Of a stretch of 64,000 nt of DNA, positions 51,029 through 60,131 are shown piece after piece. Under the pieces are notes generated by a model, which was not told the origin of the DNA, ran no database searches, and saw nothing but the letters and a program-made list of their open reading frames with translations. Every line of letters starts with the position of its first letter. The stretch's first letter is position 1. Position numbers and translations under genes: made by a program. The stretch comes from Diplocloster hominis (GTDB lineage Bacteria > Bacillota > Clostridia > Lachnospirales > Lachnospiraceae). The stretch lies in the NCBI RefSeq assembly GCF_032380655.1, contig NZ_JAWDIY010000006.1, positions 161,717-225,716 on the forward strand. Reading direction: 5' to 3'.

Positions 51029-51099
51029 TAAACATTTAGCTCTTTTGCATAAAAAGCCAAGGCCGGTTTTGTAGAAAACAGCAAAACGGATAAAAGGCA

Positions 51100-51128
51100 T
51101 TGCATTTCCAAAAACCATATGATACAAT
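51100..51128 (+). promoter_or_regulatory. Promoter of the peptide-transporter operon
   Basis: TTGCAT (51100-51105), 17 bases, TACAAT (51123-51128). It gives a leader of about 210 bases before the ATG at 51348. Confidence 0.6.
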
Positions 51129-51177
51129 GTCATTACATAAGAATAAAGCGATATAAATAAAGCGTTATAGGAAAGGC

Positions 51178-51347
51178 GTTACGATAAAAAAATCGTAACA
51201 GGTTAAGACAAAAACGCTTGTAAGGAAAGAAGAGGGAACATACTCCGGCAGGTTATACGTTAGCCGGCAGTCCCCTTGGAAATATAAGGTTCTATGAAAC
51301 AAGTGCCCTGTATGGCACAATTAAATAAAAATGGGAGGTACCTTATA
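51178..51347 (+). promoter_or_regulatory. Leader with three hairpins before substrate-binding gene
   Basis: GTTACGAT-A6-ATCGTAAC at 51178-51199 is a perfect hairpin. CCGGC...GCCGG and GTGCC-CTGTAT-GGCAC follow. The ribosome binding site GGGAGG (51333-51338) comes after the last one. No known riboswitch was recognised. Confidence 0.45.
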
Positions 51348-52946
51348 ATGAAAATGAAACGAGTATCAAAACTGTTCACCTGCGTGCTTTCGGCAGCAAT
51401 GATCCTGTCAATGTCCGCCTGCGGCAGCCCGGACAACCCTGCGAAACCGGCAGAGGGGGACCAGGCCGCGTCCGCCTCATCCAAAACCGTGGACACTTCG
51501 GGCAAAGTAACCCTGACCATAGGGAGCAATGCGGACCAGGTCAGTACCCTGGACCGTTTCGTCAATGTCGGCTATGGCTGTGATGACCTGGACTACCTGA
51601 TCTTCGATCCCCTGGTAAATTCGGACCACATGGGGACCTACTCCCCCGGTCTGGCCACAGAATGGACCCAGGCTGATGACTATCTCTCCTATACCTTTAC
51701 CCTGAGAGAAGGGGTAAAATTCGCGGACGGCAGTGACTTCACATCCGCAGATGTGGCAGCTACCTTTGAACGGATCCGGGATGACAAAACCCTGACGGAC
51801 ACCGGCGCCTGGGGGGATCTGGAATCAGTGGAAACCCCGGATGAGAAGACGGCAATCATCCATCTGGCGAATCCGATGCCTACTTTCTACGATGAATTGT
51901 ATCGTGTGCCGATTATCTGTAAAGCAGCACTGGAAGCAGATCCGGAAGGATATTTCCTGGCGCCCGTCGGAACAGGAGCCTTTACCCTGGACAGCTTCGA
52001 CCAGCTGACCGGACAGTGCATTATGAGCCGCAATGACAGCTGGTGGGGCTGGGATGAGATCGATAATACCAAAACCAATGTGGATATCATCGATTATCAG
52101 TTCATCGGCGAGGATACCACCCGGGCATCCGCACTGCGTTCCGGCGATATGGACATCGTATTACAGTTGAGCGCGGATTATAAGAAAGACCTGGAAGCGG
52201 AAGGATTCCCGATGCTGGAAGTGGCTTCCGACACCCACATACATATCGAGTATAACTGCGGGGAGAACTCTGCGTTTAACAATAAGGACTTAAGAATCGC
52301 ACTGTCTGAAGCCATTGACCGTGAAGCGATCGTAACCAGCGTCATCGGAAACGGAAACGCGGCGACCTGGCCCTGTCCGGAAGGAAATGTAGGTTATAAA
52401 GCAGACGCGGAGGGTTACAAATATGATCCGGAACATGCGAAATCATTGGTAGAGGCTTCCGGTTATGACGGATCTGAGATCTCTATGGTGTATACCAGCT
52501 CCAGCTTTATCCGTGCGGATGAAGTGGCTCAGGCAGTACAGTCCATGGCGGCGGAAGTTGGCCTGAATGTGAAGCTGGAACCCCTGGAGCAGGCTGCTTT
52601 CACAGACCGCCGTTCCTCCGGAACCTTTGATATCATCCTCGGCGCGTTCGCTTCCACGGCCGGAGACACCCAGACGGAAGTCGCGGTTATCATTGGCTTT
52701 GATGTATTCGGTTCCCAGTATGTGAATCAGGAAATGTCCGATCTGTGCGCCCAGGTACGGACCTGCGGTGACAAAGAAGAGCGTACGAAACTGATAGAGC
52801 AGGTATTCCAGATCGAAATGGATGAGATGGCGCCGTTCTCCTACCTGTACTCCCCTTCCTATCTGTGCGCCAGCGCCAGTAACGTATCGAACTACAACGT
52901 CTTTGCGGATGGTTCCGGTGAATATCGTTTCGTTCAGATGAAATAA
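51348..52946 (+). CDS. Oligopeptide/dipeptide-type ABC transporter substrate-binding lipoprotein (family 5)
   Basis: 532 residues. Signal MKMKRVSKLFTCVLSAAMILSMSACG with lipobox, then the SBP_bac_5 fold (TYSPGLATEWTQADDYLSYT; LREGVKFADGSDFTSADVA). These proteins bind peptides, nickel or sugars; the operon also encodes a hydrolase and cupins, so a non-peptide ligand is possible. Start at 51348 with GGGAGG 9 bases upstream; a longer frame from 51294 has no signal-like extension. Confidence 0.9.
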   Translation: MKMKRVSKLFTCVLSAAMILSMSACGSPDNPAKPAEGDQAASASSKTVDTSGKVTLTIGSNADQVSTLDRFVNVGYGCDDLDYLIFDPLVNSDHMGTYSPGLATEWTQADDYLSYTFTLREGVKFADGSDFTSADVAATFERIRDDKTLTDTGAWGDLESVETPDEKTAIIHLANPMPTFYDELYRVPIICKAALEADPEGYFLAPVGTGAFTLDSFDQLTGQCIMSRNDSWWGWDEIDNTKTNVDIIDYQFIGEDTTRASALRSGDMDIVLQLSADYKKDLEAEGFPMLEVASDTHIHIEYNCGENSAFNNKDLRIALSEAIDREAIVTSVIGNGNAATWPCPEGNVGYKADAEGYKYDPEHAKSLVEASGYDGSEISMVYTSSSFIRADEVAQAVQSMAAEVGLNVKLEPLEQAAFTDRRSSGTFDIILGAFASTAGDTQTEVAVIIGFDVFGSQYVNQEMSDLCAQVRTCGDKEERTKLIEQVFQIEMDEMAPFSYLYSPSYLCASASNVSNYNVFADGSGEYRFVQMK

Positions 52947-53007
52947 CGGGAAGATTCCCTGATTATTTCTCAATGACTGTGAATCGAAAGTTATAGGAGG
53001 ATTCCAA

Positions 53008-53928
53008 GTGTTAAAGAAAATTCTACGCCGGCTGGCGCTTACCCTGATCGTTCTTGTCGGTGTTACGATAATCGCATTCGCACTGGTACGGCTCGCCCCG
53101 GGCGACCCGGCCGTGCAGATGCTCCCGGCCACGGCGACACAGGAACAGATCGATAATATGCGTACCCGTATGGGATTGGATCAATCCTATGTGGTCCAGT
53201 ACTTCATGTACATAGGAAATCTTCTGAAGGGTGATCTGGGATATTCCTTCCACTTCAATATGGACTGTGGTCCCCTGATCCTCTCCAGGCTGGTTAATAC
53301 TGCCAAAATTACGGTGATCGGTGTCATCATCGCGCTGATCATCTCGATTCCGCTGGGGCTGGTGGCCGGAATCAAGAGAGGTTCCGCGCTGGATACCTGC
53401 GCCACTGCCTTCGCGCTCTGCGGTCAGGCCATGTCTCCGGTATGGCTCTGCCTGCTGATGATCCTGATCTTCAGTGTGGGCTTAAAGTGGCTGCCCACCC
53501 AGGGCGTGGGCAGCTGGAAGAATATGGTGATGCCTTCCCTGTGTGTGGGATTCGCGTTCTGCTCCCTGGTTACGAGAATGCTTCGTTCCAGCATGATCGA
53601 CGTACTCCAGGAAGAGTACATAACCGCCACCCGTGCCCGCGGAGTCAGCAAATTTCAGGTCTATGTCAAATACGCGTTTAAAAATGCGATCCTTCCGATC
53701 GTTACCATATCGGGCGCGCAGCTGGGCATCCTGCTCTGCGGCTCCATGGTAATCGAACAGATCTTTAACTGGCCGGGTCTTGGCCAGTTGACGGTTACCG
53801 CGATTTCCTCCCGTGATTTCCAGCTGGTGCAGTCGATCCTGCTGATTGTGGCTGTGATCATGGTAGTCTGTAACCTGATCGTCGACATTTTGTATACGTT
53901 CATTGATAAACGTATTTCCTTTAACTGA
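53008..53928 (+). CDS. Dipeptide/oligopeptide ABC transporter permease DppB-like
   Basis: 306 residues with six membrane segments. LAPGDPAVQMLP and the family-typical MGLDQSYVVQYFMYIGNLLKGDLG fall in the first external loop; EYITATRARGVSKFQVYVKY is the ATPase-contact loop. GTG start with AGGAGG 7 bases upstream. First permease of a complete five-gene transporter. Confidence 0.93.
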   Translation: MLKKILRRLALTLIVLVGVTIIAFALVRLAPGDPAVQMLPATATQEQIDNMRTRMGLDQSYVVQYFMYIGNLLKGDLGYSFHFNMDCGPLILSRLVNTAKITVIGVIIALIISIPLGLVAGIKRGSALDTCATAFALCGQAMSPVWLCLLMILIFSVGLKWLPTQGVGSWKNMVMPSLCVGFAFCSLVTRMLRSSMIDVLQEEYITATRARGVSKFQVYVKYAFKNAILPIVTISGAQLGILLCGSMVIEQIFNWPGLGQLTVTAISSRDFQLVQSILLIVAVIMVVCNLIVDILYTFIDKRISFN

Positions 53929-53947
53929 CAGGGGGGGAGAAAAGAAC

Positions 53948-54802
53948 ATGAATCGAAAAGATTTTACGCGCCGGATGTGGAAAAGCAAGCTGTTTTTGAT
54001 CGGGCTTGCCGGCATCCTGGTAATCGCTGCGGTCTGCTTTTTATCGCCCCTCTTCGTCCAGTTCGATCCTCTGAAAGCTGAGCTTTCGAACCGGCTGGCG
54101 GCTCCGGAAGGGATCTTCGGCGGACTGTCCAGACATATCTTCGGCTGTGACCCTATGGGGCGGGACGTATTGACACGTCTGCTGCTGGGAGGCAGGACTT
54201 CGCTGCTGATCGCATTCAGCGTGGTACTGATCACCACCATACTCGGCCTGATCATCGGCCTGCTGGCCGGATACTACGGCGGCATCGCGGATCTGGTCCT
54301 GATGAGAATCTGTGATATCATGATGGCGCTGCCGACCCTGCTGCTGGCGATCTGCGTGGTGGCTGTCATGGGTTCCAGCATCACGAATCTGGTCGTCGTG
54401 CTGTCCATCACCGGCTGGATCATGGTGGCGAGAGTGGTGCGGAGCACGGTTATGAGTATCCGTGACTGTGAGTATGTAAAAGCTGCCCGGGTACTGGGTA
54501 TTCCGAATTCTCAAATTATTCTGAAAGAAGTATTGCCTAACGTGATATCTCCTGTCATCATCACCGCCACACAGGCATTCGGCGGCATGATCCTGACGGA
54601 AGCCAGCATGAGCTATCTGGGTCTCGGTGTTCCGGCCCCGTCCCCTTCCTGGGGAGCCATGATTTCCGATGGACGGGAATACATCGCCACGGCCCCGTGG
54701 GTCGTCATCGTACCCGGTATTGCGCTGATGCTGACCGTACTGGCGTTTAACTTCCTGGGAGACGGTTTGAATGATATTCTTAATCCGAAGAACAAGGATT
54801 AA
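53948..54802 (+). CDS. Dipeptide/oligopeptide ABC transporter permease DppC-like
   Basis: 284 residues, five or six membrane segments. IFGCDPMGRDVLTRLLLGGR is the DppC front loop, EYVKAARVLGIPNSQIILKE the ATPase contact, and PAPSPSWGAMISDGR the usual C-terminal loop. Start at 53948 with GGGGGGAG upstream. Partner of the permease at 53008. Confidence 0.93.
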   Translation: MNRKDFTRRMWKSKLFLIGLAGILVIAAVCFLSPLFVQFDPLKAELSNRLAAPEGIFGGLSRHIFGCDPMGRDVLTRLLLGGRTSLLIAFSVVLITTILGLIIGLLAGYYGGIADLVLMRICDIMMALPTLLLAICVVAVMGSSITNLVVVLSITGWIMVARVVRSTVMSIRDCEYVKAARVLGIPNSQIILKEVLPNVISPVIITATQAFGGMILTEASMSYLGLGVPAPSPSWGAMISDGREYIATAPWVVIVPGIALMLTVLAFNFLGDGLNDILNPKNKD

Positions 54803-54840
54803 GGGGCTGATGATTCCACTATAGAAAGCGAGTTTAAGAT

Positions 54841-55809
54841 ATGGAAGAAATATTAAAAATTTCAAAATTAAGCGTGGAATATCGTTCCGGTGATACGGTG
54901 GCCAAAGCAGTGAATGGATTAAACATGACGCTCTATAAAGGGCAGGCCATGGGTCTGGTCGGGGAGAGCGGCGCCGGTAAGACGACCACGGCGCTGTCCG
55001 TCATGGGACTTCTGCCCGATAAGATCGGTTATGTCACCCACGGAGACATCGAATACAAGGGACAGTCCCTGCTGAAAATGAAGGAAAAAGAGCTGAATAC
55101 AATCCGGGGCGGAAAAATTTCCATGGTATTTGCCAACCCGCTGTCCTCCCTGAATCCTGTGTTCACGGTGGGGCATCAGATCACAATGGTATTGCGACAG
55201 CACAGGCACATGACGGAAAAGGAGGCCCATGCGCAAGCCGCGAAATTCCTGCAGATGGTGGGAATACCGGAATATCGTATGGACGACTATCCGCATCAGT
55301 TCTCAGGCGGGATGCGTCAGAGGGTGGGGATCGCGGCAGCACTGGTCTGTTCACCCGAGATCCTGATCGCTGATGAGCCGACCACCGCATTAGACGTAAC
55401 GATTCAGGCGCAGATCCTGGAGCTTATGAAGGATCTGCAGAAGACCATGGACAGTTCCCTTCTGATGATCACCCACAATCTGGGAATCATCGCGGAATTG
55501 TGCCAGACCGTAGCGATCATGTACGGCGGCGAGATCGTGGAATACGGTTCGGTCAGGGAAGTATTTGAGCATCCCATGCACTGGTATACGATCGGTCTGC
55601 TAAACGCCGTACCCAAGCTGACCGGCAAACGGGAACGCCTGGCTTCGATCCCGGGCAATGTGGCCAACGCGCAGATGCTGCCGGGGGGCTGCAAATTCCA
55701 TCCCCGCTGCAAACAGTGTTCAAAAGTTTGTGAGACAAAGCAGCCGGAAATGATTTGTGTCAATGAAAATCATTATGTGCAGTGCTGGGAACATGGAGGC
55801 AACCTATGA
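54841..55809 (+). CDS. Dipeptide/oligopeptide ABC transporter ATPase DppD-like
   Basis: 322 residues. Walker A GESGAGKTTT near 40, signature FSGGMRQRVGIA, Walker B EILIADEPTTALDV. The C-terminal oligo-HPY extension carries the Cys cluster CKFHPRCKQCSKVCE, which in DppD-type proteins can bind an iron-sulfur cluster (family knowledge). Stop overlaps the next gene as ATGA. Confidence 0.93.
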   Translation: MEEILKISKLSVEYRSGDTVAKAVNGLNMTLYKGQAMGLVGESGAGKTTTALSVMGLLPDKIGYVTHGDIEYKGQSLLKMKEKELNTIRGGKISMVFANPLSSLNPVFTVGHQITMVLRQHRHMTEKEAHAQAAKFLQMVGIPEYRMDDYPHQFSGGMRQRVGIAAALVCSPEILIADEPTTALDVTIQAQILELMKDLQKTMDSSLLMITHNLGIIAELCQTVAIMYGGEIVEYGSVREVFEHPMHWYTIGLLNAVPKLTGKRERLASIPGNVANAQMLPGGCKFHPRCKQCSKVCETKQPEMICVNENHYVQCWEHGGNL

Positions 55810-56849
55810 CCGAGAGAAATAAAGGAAATAATACGAAAGCCGGGACATCCGGACACAGTACACAGAAACCGCTGCTGCGGGTGGAGCATTTAAAAGAATA
55901 TTTCAAAATTCCCAGTAAGGGCTATCTTCATGCAGTCGATGATATCACCATGGATATCATGCCCAACGAAACCCTCGGTCTGGTGGGGGAGAGCGGCTGT
56001 GGAAAAAGCACGGTCGGCAATGTGCTAATGCGGTTATTAAAGCCCACCGGCGGAAAGATTTTCTTCGAAGACAAAGACGTGACGAAACCATCGAAAAAGG
56101 AAAACCTGGAGCTCACGAAAAAGACGCAGATGGTCTTTCAGGACCCCTATTCATCCCTGAACCCCAGAAAACCCATCCGCAGTATCCTATCGGAGCCCTT
56201 TAAGATTAATAAAACCGCTGAAGGCAGAGAGCTGGACGAAAAGGTGCAAAAGCTGGCCGAACGTGTGGGACTGGAACCTTACGTACTGGATCAGTATCCC
56301 CATGAGCTGGACGGCGGGAAGCGCCAGATGGTGGGAATCGCCAGGGCGCTGGCCATGCAGCCGAAATTCATCGTCTGCGATGAACCGGTGTCTGCTCTGG
56401 ATGTATCGGTGCAGGCGACGATTATCAACCTGCTGATCGATATGCAGAAAGAGATGGGGCTTTCCTATCTGTTCATTTCCCATGACCTGAGTGTGGTGCG
56501 GCATATCTCGGACCGTGTGGCGGTCATGTATCTGGGTCAGATCGTGGAAATCGCGCCCACCGACACGATTTTCTCAAATACCCTTCATCCTTATTCCATC
56601 GCGCTGCTGTCGGCCGTGCCGAAGATAGATTTTGAAGAGCAGGAGAAGAGGATCGTTCTGACCGGGGATGTACCAAGCCCTATGAATCCGAAGCCCGGAT
56701 GCCGTTTCGCCCCCCGCTGTTGGATGGCCTGCGAGGAGTGTAAGAATAAGGAGCAGGAACTGACCGAAGTTGAGCCGGGACATTTTGTGGCGTGCGGCCG
56801 CTGGAAGGAATCCAGGGAGATGGAACTTAAACTGGAACGGGAGAATTAA
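55806..56849 (+). CDS. Dipeptide/oligopeptide ABC transporter ATPase DppF-like
   Basis: 347 residues. Walker A GESGCGKSTVG, signature region LDGGKRQMVGIARAL (Ser of LSGG is replaced by Asp), Walker B FIVCDEPVSALDV, and the oligo-HPY tail with CRFAPRCWMACEEC. Start at 55806 by the ATGA overlap, with GGAGG 7 bases upstream. Completes the transporter. Confidence 0.92.
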   Translation: MTERNKGNNTKAGTSGHSTQKPLLRVEHLKEYFKIPSKGYLHAVDDITMDIMPNETLGLVGESGCGKSTVGNVLMRLLKPTGGKIFFEDKDVTKPSKKENLELTKKTQMVFQDPYSSLNPRKPIRSILSEPFKINKTAEGRELDEKVQKLAERVGLEPYVLDQYPHELDGGKRQMVGIARALAMQPKFIVCDEPVSALDVSVQATIINLLIDMQKEMGLSYLFISHDLSVVRHISDRVAVMYLGQIVEIAPTDTIFSNTLHPYSIALLSAVPKIDFEEQEKRIVLTGDVPSPMNPKPGCRFAPRCWMACEECKNKEQELTEVEPGHFVACGRWKESREMELKLEREN

Positions 56850-56861
56850 ATATTCCCATAC

Positions 56862-56929
56862 CGGATTCGTGCGGGAAGATGTTCCCCCATACCTGAATGT
56901 GCTTAAAAGATGCACAATTGGAGGAAAGT
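56862..56929 (+). promoter_or_regulatory. Hairpin-SD leader element with degenerate duplicate
   Basis: Hairpin 1 GGGAA-GATG-TTCCC, then CCATACCTGAAT (CATACCTGAAT at 56888-56898), hairpin 2 TGTGC...GCACA (56898-56916), TTGGAGGAAAGT and the ATG at 56930. A worn copy CCATACCGGATTCGTGC lies just before it. Stems differ from the other copies but still pair. Confidence 0.8.
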
Positions 56930-58720
56930 ATGAACCGATTTTGTAAATATGAAAATATTGACCTGTGGGATGAAGCGAAATGGCAGATAAAAACCAGTCC
57001 GATCTATGAGCTGGTGCGCTGGATCACAAACCAGGAGAATCCCTGCGTTCCCAATCGGGCGGAGGCCATCGATGACAGCCTGTGGAGGGGATATGAGAAT
57101 CCGCAGGATTACCACAGCAAGACCGGCAGCATGAATGTGCCGGCTGTGATGGAGAAATGGAAGAACCTGGGCTTTTATTATGAGGACCGCGAACTGGGGC
57201 ATGTGCGCTGGATCGTGATGGCTTCGAAGGAAGCTCTTGAGAATCCGGAGGAAAAACTTCCCGCGCTGATGGTTCTGGAGAAAACAGATTATACGAATCC
57301 ATACTGGGCGATGGAGATGCTGGAGCATTACCAGGCTTACAGCAGGATGGCGCTCAGGGAGCATATGATGATGCTGTATGTGGCCATGGAACAGGTGGAT
57401 GAGAGTATGATGTATTCAAATATCCTCCTGGAAGCCACATCTATCTTCCCAGCGGACCCCAAGAGGCTGTACCTGGATCTCTCTTCCGTATACGGTTCCG
57501 GCTATAAACTGTCGGACATCAAAGAATTTACGCTAAAGACACCCGGGGGTAAAGCCGTAACGGATGCGGATGCCAGGGTGGAACACATTGGCTCCCTGAA
57601 GCTGCCGGCGCTGAATATAAGCGGTCTCTGGGCCAACAATAAAACCAATAACTTCTTCCAGATTACCCAGTGCGGGAACGCAGCTTATGACAAGGACCGG
57701 CTGCTCTATAGTGAGATGGGGAAAAAGCTGGCGGAGGGGATGTATTTTGAATACACATATGACCGGCTGGAGGATGCCGGACTTCAGGAATATCTGCATA
57801 AAAACGGCTTGATTTGTAAAAATCATGACAGAGCCGGCAGCCGGTGGACCTTCGCAGCTCCTGAAGCTGCAGGCAAAGACGGACGGAAGCTGCCGGTGGT
57901 ATGTATTTTCCAGGAAGTCAATTATTCGAACGACCATCTGATTCCAGCCGCGCTCGGGATCTATCTGGAGTATGTGAAACTGGCCGCGTTCGGTGAGCTG
58001 TGCGTCCTGTTCTTCGCAGCGGAGCATCCCGACGACAATGATCTGCTGTGCGGGATTATAAAGGACGCCTCAAAACTATATCCGGTGGATCTGGACCGTG
58101 TCTATGTAACGGGACATTCCCACAACGGACACTTTACCAGGGAATTCGCTTACCGGCATCCCGATGTGGTGGCCGCCGCGGCGCCGCTGGGCAATTTCCC
58201 GGGCCTGCCGCGTCCGGAGGAGAGCGGGGAAGCGGTGCTGGTACCGGATGAAAAGATAGAGGCGATGAGTAAGATCGATATGCCCCTCATTAATTTCAGC
58301 GGTTACAGCGAGTGTGGCTGCATGTACCCGTTAAATCAGGCGGCGGACCATCTGCTGCCCGGGCAGGAATTCATGTGTCCGTTAAGTTTTGAAAGCCGCG
58401 CGGGAAGCTGGCAGAGGCGGTTAAAAGCCTCCGGCTGTCCGATGAAGACATTGGAGGAGATCCGGGCCACGGCGGTGAGCGAGGACTTTGTAGCGAGAAA
58501 GCTGGGTATTCCCTGTGACAAGAGCGAGGTTCTGTTTATCGATGGATTCGAACATTATATGGCGGATGTGAAAAACAGCGCAGGGAAATATCATCTGCGC
58601 ATGGTAGGAATTGAGAATATGCCTCATATGCCGCTGCCATCCATGGTGGGGCTGTCCTGGTCCTTTATGCGGCGTTTTGCAAGGAACCGCAAGACACTGG
58701 AAGTCGTAGAGCTGTATTGA
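56930..58720 (+). CDS. Large alpha/beta hydrolase (esterase/depolymerase-like)
   Basis: 596 residues, no signal peptide. The nucleophile elbow GHSHNGHF is near residue 405, in VYVTGHSHNGHFTREFAYRHPDVVAAAAPLG, as in PHB depolymerase/feruloyl esterase-like serine hydrolases. A probable catalytic His is in the late PHMPLPSM segment. An N-terminal beta-rich region of about 300 residues is not recognised. It lies after the transporter and may process the imported compound. GGAGG in the leader is 6 bases before the ATG. Confidence 0.7.
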   Translation: MNRFCKYENIDLWDEAKWQIKTSPIYELVRWITNQENPCVPNRAEAIDDSLWRGYENPQDYHSKTGSMNVPAVMEKWKNLGFYYEDRELGHVRWIVMASKEALENPEEKLPALMVLEKTDYTNPYWAMEMLEHYQAYSRMALREHMMMLYVAMEQVDESMMYSNILLEATSIFPADPKRLYLDLSSVYGSGYKLSDIKEFTLKTPGGKAVTDADARVEHIGSLKLPALNISGLWANNKTNNFFQITQCGNAAYDKDRLLYSEMGKKLAEGMYFEYTYDRLEDAGLQEYLHKNGLICKNHDRAGSRWTFAAPEAAGKDGRKLPVVCIFQEVNYSNDHLIPAALGIYLEYVKLAAFGELCVLFFAAEHPDDNDLLCGIIKDASKLYPVDLDRVYVTGHSHNGHFTREFAYRHPDVVAAAAPLGNFPGLPRPEESGEAVLVPDEKIEAMSKIDMPLINFSGYSECGCMYPLNQAADHLLPGQEFMCPLSFESRAGSWQRRLKASGCPMKTLEEIRATAVSEDFVARKLGIPCDKSEVLFIDGFEHYMADVKNSAGKYHLRMVGIENMPHMPLPSMVGLSWSFMRRFARNRKTLEVVELY

Positions 58721-58793
58721 TGGTTAAAAATCAGTGGAATTTAACCTGTTATATGAATGAAATAATAAAAGAAGTCAAGGAGGTTATAAATAT

Positions 58794-59423
58794 ATGGGTA
58801 AATATGAAAAAAACTGCATTCAAATGCTGCTGCGTGAAGACAGGCCCCGCCGTCCCGGGCGTGCAGGGACCTGGATTCTCGGACAGGAGTATCAGGGACA
58901 GGAATATTTTGAGGACGCGCCGAACATGGTGGAGATCCTGATGATCACCGGGAATTACATGATGATGAACGGCTTCCCGGAAGGATTCGAAAAGAGAACC
59001 TATAACATGGGTGACCACAAGGGAGGGCCGTTCCCGAAATACAATAAGGGCTGTGATAAGACGATGATCTTCTCCGGCACCAACATGGAGGATCTGAATG
59101 ACCTGGGCGCGCATGTGGAATTCCATCTGGGTGAGGGAGAAGATGAGGTGGTATTCGAGTTTGATTCTCCCCGCGCCGTATTTATCCCTCAGAATGTGCG
59201 CTACGGCCCGATCTACATTACGGATTTCCATAAGGATGTGATGGTCACCAACGTCTATACGGTGAACAGCAAGGCAAAGGCCGACGTTGTCAACGACTTC
59301 GAGTTCATCGGGGATGACACGAAGATCAAAGCGGTGATCGGAGACGATATGGAGGCTTATAAGAAATTTTACGGCAGTGATCCTGTGGATCCCATTGGAA
59401 ATTTTGAAAAACAGCTTGCGTAA
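58794..59423 (+). CDS. Cupin-like protein of unknown function, paralogue A
   Basis: 209 residues. The segment LGAHVEFHLGEGEDEVVFEF followed by PRAVFIPQNVRYGPIYI is cupin-like, with two beta-strands and a His-Glu pair. GDHKGGPFPKY in the middle is shared with paralogue B at 59460. No known enzyme recognised. AGGAGG at 58778-58783 precedes the start. C-terminal extension (ADVVNDFEFIGDDTKIK onward) is absent from B. Confidence 0.7.
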   Translation: MGKYEKNCIQMLLREDRPRRPGRAGTWILGQEYQGQEYFEDAPNMVEILMITGNYMMMNGFPEGFEKRTYNMGDHKGGPFPKYNKGCDKTMIFSGTNMEDLNDLGAHVEFHLGEGEDEVVFEFDSPRAVFIPQNVRYGPIYITDFHKDVMVTNVYTVNSKAKADVVNDFEFIGDDTKIKAVIGDDMEAYKKFYGSDPVDPIGNFEKQLA

Positions 59424-59459
59424 GAAGTATATGTTAGTGATAAATGGAGGTACCGCACG

Positions 59460-59993
59460 ATGAATTCAGCGGATAAATATTGTATCAAAATGACCCTGAA
59501 AACGGACCGGGAACCGATCCGGGGTAAATCCCCGGTCTATATGTTCGGCAAGGAACATCTGGATCAAGCGGCAAACTGGGTGGAGATCATGACGATTACG
59601 GATGACTTCATGATGATGGAGGGAACGTCCAAAGAGGAAGAAAAAATCGTACATATCGGTCCTGACGGCCACAAAGGCGGACCCTATCCGAAATGGATAC
59701 ATAATGCAGACAAAACTTTCTTTTTCTACGGCACCGACCCGGACCAGCCGGAGGATCTTGGAGCTCATGTAGAATTCCATCTGGGCGAAGGGGAGGAGGA
59801 ACAGATACTGTCCTTCGACGAACCGAGAGCCGTCTTCGTTCCCAAGGGCCTGCGCCATGGTCCCGTCTATGTGAATGGATTCAGAAAAAATCTGATTATC
59901 TTCAGCGTTCTGGGGGCTCCGACCCGGGAGGAAGCCGGTATCGTGACGGACTTTGACTATGTGGCGGACGAAGAGAAATTGAGCCGGAATTAA
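59460..59993 (+). CDS. Cupin-like protein of unknown function, paralogue B
   Basis: 177 residues, clearly duplicated from the gene at 58794: both have LGAHVEFHLGEGE, PRAVF(I/V)P, GP(V/I)Y(V/I) and GHKGGP(Y/F)PK. B has His in GLRHGPVYV where A has Tyr (VRYGPIYI), so metal binding may differ. AATGGAGG lies 10 bases before the ATG. The tandem pair between a hydrolase and an MFS transporter hints at a small catabolic pathway. Confidence 0.7.
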   Translation: MNSADKYCIKMTLKTDREPIRGKSPVYMFGKEHLDQAANWVEIMTITDDFMMMEGTSKEEEKIVHIGPDGHKGGPYPKWIHNADKTFFFYGTDPDQPEDLGAHVEFHLGEGEEEQILSFDEPRAVFVPKGLRHGPVYVNGFRKNLIIFSVLGAPTREEAGIVTDFDYVADEEKLSRN

Positions 59994-60038
59994 GATAGTA
60001 TTTAATGTGTTTGAACTGTTTTGAAGTATTTTCACTGA

Positions 60039-60110
60039 CAGCCTCCGATGACTTGCAGCCTTTCCTGCTTATGAAAATGGCTGTAGTTGCCGGAGGCTGT
60101 GTATTTTGTA
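60039..60110 (+). terminator. Hairpin after the cupin pair
   Basis: CAGCCTCCG (60039-60047) pairs with CGGAGGCTG (60091-60099), with CAGCC/GGCTG as an inner stem, followed by TGTATTTTGT. Partial terminator before the MFS gene. Confidence 0.65.
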
Positions 60111-60131
60111 TACGAAATTTGGAGGTAGATA

